The notes beneath the pieces are model-generated. The model did not search any database. It was not told the origin of the DNA and saw only the letters and a list, made by a program, of their open reading frames with translations. A program made the translations under genes and the position numbers. Positions 53,101 through 62,100 of a stretch of 64,000 nt of DNA are shown piece after piece. Position 1 is the first letter of the stretch, and each line of letters begins with the position of its first letter. The stretch comes from Limnoperna fortunei (taxonomy: Eukaryota > Mollusca > Bivalvia > Mytilida > Modiolidae), in contig OX104114.1 of the NCBI GenBank assembly GCA_944474755.1, positions 46,999,070 through 47,063,069 on the forward strand. Reading direction: 5' to 3'.

Positions 53101-56100
53101 ATATGACATAGCCATGATTCATCCCCTTATTTTTAGACACAGTCATGATAAATACACTCCACTTCAGCTGACAGAGCCATAACTATTCCACTCTGCAAAG
53201 CCATGATTAATCCACCCTACTTTATTTGACAGAGTCATGATAAATCCACTCTACTTTATTTGACAGAGCCATGATTAATCCACCCTACTTTACTTGACAG
53301 AGCCCTGATAAATCCACTCTACTTTATTTGACAGAGCCATGATTTATCCACTTTTCTTTATTTGACAGAGCCATGATTAATCCACTCTTCTTTATTTGAC
53401 AGTCATGGTTAATCCATTCTTCGTTTTTGACAGTCATGATAAATCCACTCCACTTTATCTGACAGAGCCATGATAAATCCACTGTGACAGACCCATGCTT
53501 AATCCACTCTACTCTATCTAACATAGCCATGATTAATCCACTGTACTATATCTAACATAGCCATGATTAATTCACTCTACTCTATCTTACATAGCCATGA
53601 TTAATCTACTCTACTCTATCTAACATAGCCATGATTAATCCACTCTACTTTATTTGACTGTCATGGTTAATCCACTCTTCATTTTTGAGTCATGATAAAT
53701 CCACTCCACTTTATCTGACAGAGCCATGATAAATCCACTGTGAAAGACCCATGCTTAATCCACTCTACTCTATCTAACATAGCCATGATTAATCCACTCT
53801 TCTCTATCTAACATAGCCATGATTAATCCACTCTACTCTATCTTACATAGCCATGATTAATCCACTCTACTCTATCTAACAGAGCCATGATTAATCCACT
53901 CTACTCTATCTAACATAGCCATGATTAATCCACTCTACTCTAACAAAGTCATGATTAATCCACTCTATCTAACATAGCCATGATTAATCCACTCTACTCT
54001 ATCTAACATACCCATGATTAATCCACTCTACTCTATCTAACATACCCATGATTAATCCACTCTACTCTATCTACCATAGCCATGATTAATCCACTCTACT
54101 CTATCTAACATAGCCATGATTAATCCACTCTACTCTATCTAACATAGCCATGATTAATCCACTCTACTCTATCTAACACAGCCATGATTAATCCACTCTT
54201 CTTTTTGTACAGTCATGATAAATCAACTACACTTTATCTGACAGAGCCAAAATTAATCAACTCTATCTGACATAGCTATGATTAATCCACTCTACTATAT
54301 GTATTTGATAGAGCCATGATTTATCCACTCTACTTTTATTGACAGAGCTGGGATAAATCATCTGACAGAGACATGAATATTCCACTCTATCTGACAAAAC
54401 CATGATTAATTCACTCTATTTTACAGTCATGATTAATTCACTCCACTCTTATCTGAGACCCATCATTTATCCACTCTACTTTTATTGACAGTGCTGTGAT
54501 AAATCATCTAACAGAACCATTATTAATCCACTCTTTTTTTATTGACAGAGCTGTGATAAATCATCTGACAGAGCCATTATAAATCCACTTTTTTTATTGA
54601 CAGAGCTGTGATAAATCATCTGACACAGACATGAATATTTCACTCTATCTAACAAAACAATGATTTAATCACTCCACTATATCTGACAAGAGCCATAATA
54701 AATCCACTCCTATAGTGCCATGATTAATCACTCTATTTTAACTGATAGAGTTATGATAAATCCACTACACTTCATCTGACAGACAGGATAGATCCACTCC
54801 ACTTTATCTGATAAAGCTACAATTAATCCACTCCGACAGACCCATCATTAAACCACTCTACTTTATCGGACAGAATCATGATAAATCCACTCTATCTGCA
54901 CAGCCATGATACATCCACTCAACATAATCTGACAGAATCATGATTAATCAAATTATCCACTCTGACAGACCCATACTTAAACCACTCTACTCTATCTGAC
55001 AGAATCATGATAAATCTACCCACTTTATATGACAGAATAATGATTAATCCACTCTACTTTATCTGTTATAGCCATGATTAATCCACTTGACTTTATTTGA
55101 CAGACCCATGATTAATCCACTCAAATTTATCTCACAGACAGGATAAATCCATTCCACTCTATATGACAAAGCCATGACTAATCCACACTATTTTATCTGA
55201 CAAAACCATGATAAATCCACTCTTTCTGACAGCCATGATAAATCCACTCTACTTTATTTGACAGAACCATAATTAATCCACTTTGACAGACCCATGATAA
55301 AACCCCTCTACTTTATCTGACAGAATCATGATAAATCCACTCTTTCTGACACAGCCATGATAAATCCACTCTTTCTGACACAGCCATGATAAATCCACTC
55401 CACTTTATCTGACATATACACTCTACTTCAATACTTACAATGCTGACTTCTCCTTCAAATCGTGCAGTATCTGTATTTCTCTCTCTTGTATTTTGTGCAG
55501 TTCATCAAGTTCTCTCTGTATTATATCTGGGTACTAAAAAAACAAAGACAACTCATAACAGTGTTTAAATTGTCACAGGAATATAAAGAAGTACCTATAC
55601 TAAATGTTACTGTGCCTGTGCAACAGATTTTTGCCTGAAAATACGGAAACTGCTTACCCTGTTTGGTCGAGTTTATGGTCCTTTTGTAGATCCCAAATAT
55701 CATTTTTTGAAATCAACAATTATTGTCCGCAGTTAATCTGCGTTTTATAATGCAGCAGTTCTTCAATTTTGATAAAGAGATTTTCCATACTAAATTTTGA
55801 CCTTGATTTGAACATAAGTGTACGTTAGGAACATTCCATTGTTGTCAATTCGAAATCCTTCGGATAATGTCGTCTGCAGTCGAAGCAGGAAAGGTCTCTT
55901 GGTTTGTCCAAGTACCTTGGTACATCACGAATGCAGACAAATGTTTGCAAAATTAGACCCCTTAAGAAACACAAATTTCCGACTTCCTGTGGAAAATCAA
56001 TCCATGAAAATGGAAAAACTGCCATGTTTCAAAACACAGATTAACTCTAAAAAAAACTGTTGATTTCGAAAATTGATATTTGAGATCTACAAAAGGACCA

Positions 56101-59100
56101 TAAACTCAACCAAACACTGTAAGCAGTTTTCATACTGTCAGGCAAAAAACCGCTGCACATGGACACAGTAACATTTAGTATAATCACAATGCTGACCTTA
56201 ACCATTCTTTACCTTTTATGATTGACAAATGACTTAAGCAGACCAGCACACAAAATCATGTAAAAAATTGTGCTAGCAAAAAATAAATAGTCATGTTTAC
56301 CGTATTTTCCGCACGATATGTCGACACTTTTTTTCTTGGGAGTCCTATCCTCGACCTATCGTCCGAATCGACTTATCTAAGAATCAGAAAGAGTGGGATG
56401 TGGAAATTTTTTTTTTCGTGTGCTGATAATTTCAGTTTTCTTTTGCAGGATTCTAAGGACACTGTATGCAATGTTACTGCATTCATTTTTGTATAAATAA
56501 ACGAAATAAATTATGCATAGACATGTTTTGTTTATCTTTATTTTTCTGCGATTTTGGATGCAGGAAGTGTATTCTGCTTTATTAAAAAGGGAAACGAAAC
56601 CGGAGAAACTATGTTTCGGATGTCGTTAAAATTTATAAATTGAATGAATTGGTTAATAATGCGTTCTGATTGTAGTTTAAAAACAAAAATTTGATATAAT
56701 CGGAGAATCCTTCCAACAATGAACAAACAGGACGAAGAAAACCTAACGAGAACAATTAAACTTTCCCGATTGTCATGAATTTTAGTGCTTCTTTGAACGG
56801 AGGTATGATACATGCAAATAAAGATCCGGAACATGCACCTTGGTTTATATTTCTTCAAAAATGGCGGGATATATTACGATATGGTTTTCGTGTATTTATA
56901 TGGGTCTTTCGTTTTGAATAAATATCGAATTGGGCAATTAAAGGAACAAACGTTGATTATTATCTTGACTCGTTGATTGAAGCCAGGTTTAAATTTGAAA
57001 ATGAGATAATTAGCTAGGGACGCTCTGTCGGTTGGGGCTATGTGGACCGATCACCTGTTCAGGTGACAGGTGTTCAGCCAGGTATGCATAATACTTTTAA
57101 TTAATAAAATAATTGAATGGAAATTATTGTTTTAAGGAGATAACAACCGAAATGACATCAATCAATATGCACTTTTCTCCTTCACGTACAGACGGTGACA
57201 TTTGAAAGCGAAGTTTCGTATACACATTTTTAAGCGAAGTTTTGTACACATTTTATAACGATCTACCCCAGGCCTCAACAAAATTTATTAAACAATTTTA
57301 TTCTAAATATTAACAACTTGTCAATATATGGTTGGTGACATAGAATCTTTCTAGAGCTGGAATACTTACCAAAGTTAATGGTCACGGATACGTCGACTTA
57401 TGGACTGAATTTGACTTACATAAATTTTTTTTTCCCAAATTTTACCAAAAATCGTCTATTCGACTTATCGTCCACATCGACTAAACGTGCCGAAAATACG
57501 GTAAGTTTTAAAGGGAAGTAAAAATGTATTCATCCTAAGCAGCAGTTAGTGCAATATTACAGTTATAGATATGAAAATCCAAAGAATGGACCAACTTGCT
57601 TTATAAAAAGGAAACTATGCTCCAATTTATGGTTTTATTGTTTGTTTCACAATTTATAACTTTTCATACGTGTAAATGACAAACATGAGTTAAAATAAAC
57701 GGATTATCTGACTATAGTTCTGATTTTTCAACATGATTTTGTGTGCTTATAATTTTTAAATAAACAATCTGATTGCTATTTTATATTAAAGATTAGAAAT
57801 GACCATCAATTAATCTCATTTAAAATAATTACAATCGATTACCTTTTTGTTTTAAATGGAAAAAGATATGGACTGTGAGCACACTCACCAAGGGATACCC
57901 ACCGCTTCACTTCAAGTTCAATTATCTCCCCTGAATAATATCTGATAGCGACGAAAATTCTTCATGCACATCTACATATGATTAACTTCCTTCATGTAAA
58001 GTTTCATCAAAATCTGTCAAGCGGTTTAGGAGGAGAAGCGCTTACAAGGGATGTGGACAGACGGACAGACAGACAGGGTGATTCCTATATACCCCCCAAA
58101 CTAGTTTGCAGGGGGTATAAAAAAAATTATAGAATATAAAAATGACATATAAATTCTAATATAAAATCACATTGAATTGGTAAATTTATCCTGCAATTAA
58201 CATTGATTTATTGTCTGTTGTACCTGTTGAGAAGTACTTTCTGGTTTATCTCTCAAATAATACACTTGTTTTTCAGAAGTATGGATTTCTTTCATGCTTT
58301 GTTGAGCTGAGTCAAGTTGCTTCCTCAAAACATTCTGTAAGGAAAAAAAGTTCTATTGTAACATCTTAATATGTTTTATCCTAAATAATTAAACTGCAAC
58401 AAAATAAAAGATTAACAATAACTACATATAATATATTTTTCAATTTCATACTATTGTTTTCAGAGTTATTAGTTTAAGTCTGGTCAACAAAAAAAATTAA
58501 AGAACTCTAGTAAGCAATACCTAATGTGTTCCCATTACATTAAGGTGGTATTAGTATTTAAATTGGTATATAGAAGTTTAATGAAAATCCATGAAGAAAT
58601 GAAAGGGCTATCCAGGCGACAACATTGAATATACATGTACATGAAAGTTGACTAATTCCCCCTCCCAAAAATATGGTCCCTATCCTATCCAAGCACCTAC
58701 TATAAGTAACAATCTACCAGTCATGAAAATCCATTACGAAATGAAAGCGCTATCCAGGTGACAACATAGATTATACATGTACATGAAAGTTGACTAAGTC
58801 CCCCTCCCAAAAATATGCTCCACTTTGACAAAATTCCCTTAAAATCAATCCCATCCAAGCATCTACTATAAGTAACAATTTCCCAAAGTTTCATGACAAT
58901 CCATGAAGAAATGAAAGGGCTATCCAGGTGACAACATTGATTTTACATGTACATGAAAGTTGACTAAGTCCCCCTCCTAAAAATATGGTCCCACTTGACA
59001 AATTTCCCTGAAAATCAATCCCATCCAAACACACTCTTTAAGTAGCAATTTCCCAAAGTTTCGTTAAAATTCCATTTAGAAATGACAGCGCTATCCAGGC

Positions 59101-62100
59101 GACAACAGCATGACACACTGACGGGTCAAAAACATTATACCCCCGGCAACTTTGTTACGTGGGGTATAATTATTTAAACAGAAAAGAGATTCATGAGCTT
59201 GTTATAACTAGTTAGATATAGTTATTTTAGTAGACCTTCTAAAGATAATTTATCAACAAACAGACCCATGGTTTTCTTGAAGATTAAAATGTAGATGGAC
59301 CATGGAAAGAAAAGTATAAAAAAATGTGGACACAGAATAATGTTAAGCCTGCATTCTGCATCAGTAACTAAAAAATCGAAGAACGTGTCCATAGGACACA
59401 GATGCCCCTGCTAAATGAAGTCCCTAACAGGAAGTAGTTGTCCGACAGGTTTGAAAGTCGCTTAGGATGTACAATTTGTGATACTGAACCACCTTGCTAA
59501 ATTTCAAATTGTTCCCATTTACGGTTTCTGAGAAAAGCTTGACGGCAATCCATATGGAGGTACGTAGGTACGGACGGACAGACATGAGTAAAACTTAATG
59601 CCCCCAACATGTCATCGCAGGGGCATAAAAATTACCTCATGAGCTCGACATAAAAAGCATTAGATTGATATCATTTGAAATTTACATTGAATGGTTAAAA
59701 GAAAAATAACCTCATCAAAAAAATTTAATATAATCACTGGACCGTGAATTTGAGGTCAAGGTCAGGTGGCACCTATTACACAGTCGCCCATATATCAAAC
59801 ATGGACCAGCACTAAGTCGTGCTAAGTATACCCCCACTCGACCAATTTATGGCTCAGAAAACAGGAAGTAGATAACTTTCTGATCTGGAAAGGGGAGGCA
59901 CAGTACAACGTATCATGCTAAAGCTGTACAAAAAATTGTGAAATCAATCCCTTTAGTAGAAGCAGAGAAATCTGTTACAAAAGTTTGCACCGGACGGACA
60001 GACCAATGGACTGACAGACGGACAGATAGACAAGGTGATTGATAATATTGTCACCCTACAATTCATGGTTACAGGGGAACTGCCATAATCCAAAAATTTT
60101 AATGTACTCGCTGTGCCATGAAATTTAGGTCAAGGTCAGGTGACACCTACCAGACAGTCATGTACTATTCATCAGCAACCTATATACCAAGTATTGTCAT
60201 TCTACCATGCATAGGGACAGAGTAACTGCCCTAATCCAAAACTTAAACATAGTTGCTGGACCAAGAAATGAAGGTCAAGGTCAGGTGACACCTATCAGTT
60301 ATGTACTACTCATCAGCAACCAATATACCAAATATAGTCATCCTACCATGCATTGTTACAGAGGAACTACCCTTATCCAAAAATTTTAATGTAGTCACAG
60401 CTGTGAAATTGAGGTCAAGGCCAGGTGACACCTAACAGACAGTCATGTACTATTCATCAGCAACCTATATAACAAATATTCCCTTATTGCTATGCATGGT
60501 TACAGAGGAACTGCCCTAATCCAAAGACTTTGATGTAGTCATTGATCCATGAAATTAACGTCAAGGTCAGGTGACAGGTGACTGGCAAGCACTCATCATT
60601 AGCAACAATTAGACTAAATTTGATGGACCTAGGGCTAAAGCTTACAAAGATATAAAGCAAAATGTCTAATACTGATGCCACCGCTGGATTCCCACAAATA
60701 TATATGTCTGACCTACAGCGACTATCGTAGCAGGCAAGACAAAAAATTATTAAACAAAATATGATGTCCACTTTCTTCAACAGTAAAATCTGCAATGATT
60801 ACGATAATTTAAGCTGAACCAGTATCACACAATTGTGATTATAAACTGTGATAACAAGCACAATGTTTGTGATCAAAGATCAATCACAACACAAGATAAA
60901 AAAAAATCTCACAAGTCTGATATGGTCTGGTTGCAAAGCATGTGTGGTAATAAATGGCTAATAGTTTAAAATGTGGTGTAACAATTTCTGTCAGTTCAAA
61001 ATATAATCAAGTAATGTACAGTATTTATATTTATCTAAATGCTTTCAATTTTATATTATAAAAACACAAATCTCATTCCATTTGGGACTTTCAAAATAAA
61101 TATGTTAGGGTAATCTGGTAAAATTACCAAATGAAGGACCTTTTCAAAAACCAAATTAGAAAATGTTGTTCGTTAAGGTTTCTTAATTAAATTACCCATA
61201 AATATGACCAGCAACCAAATATTTTTGACCCAAGGTAATTGTATAAAAAATATTAGGTTGCCGGTCAAATTTATGGGTAATTTAATGTGAAAAAGACATA
61301 TTAAATGAAGATTTAGGCCACATAAAGCAGGTGGGCACTATTGAGGGAATAGAATAAAAGAGGGACTACTGTACCCTAATTTTACCACCCATCGGACTTC
61401 ACCATGCTATAACCCAATTTTAAAGTAGGACAAAAACCTGTCAGAATATGTGTAATGTTTGTTTTATTTTACTTAAAACTATGAACACATACAATTTGCT
61501 CCCTCAAATCTTCCTCTGTCTGTTTAGCAGCTTTGAGAGCTTCTGTCTTTACAGCAAGCTGAAGTCGTAGTTCATCATGGGAATGTGTGCCAGATTTTGG
61601 ACTTCTAGACCCATCTGCTTCCAGTTTAAGCTTTAATTCTTCAATTTCATCTGCAAGATATAGTACAAAAAATGTTTATAAAATATATAAAGAAATTGAA
61701 CAATTTCAGAAATCTAAATATTAATACTGCTAAATACCTGTTGTGCTTTTGTTCATAAAAATTTCACAAGGATTTGCCAGTTTTTATGGGAGAAAGAAAA
61801 TGCAGTAATGCTAGAATTGACAACCTAAGTGTTACCAGACTACATGATCAATAGTAGATGACTAACTACCGAAACTACTTGGCCAGTGGACAGGAGCTGA
61901 TTATTAATTATGACAACTAAAACATAAAACTGCATCTGCACAGTGAACAAGGGAAATGTAAAAAGTCAAAATACATGTTAATCTAACACATGGTTTGTCA
62001 CTTTATTCATGTGAACAAGACAAAAGTGCTTCCTTTCAGTCCAAATATTATCAATAGTAATAAGACAGAGAAAAGCTCCTTATATCTCAATAATGAAAAG

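Noticed and set aside
56538..56858. 106-codon ORF inside the CCGTATTTTC element as a transposase remnant
   Set aside because: No DDE-type or DNA-binding motif seen; too short and of chance-like composition.
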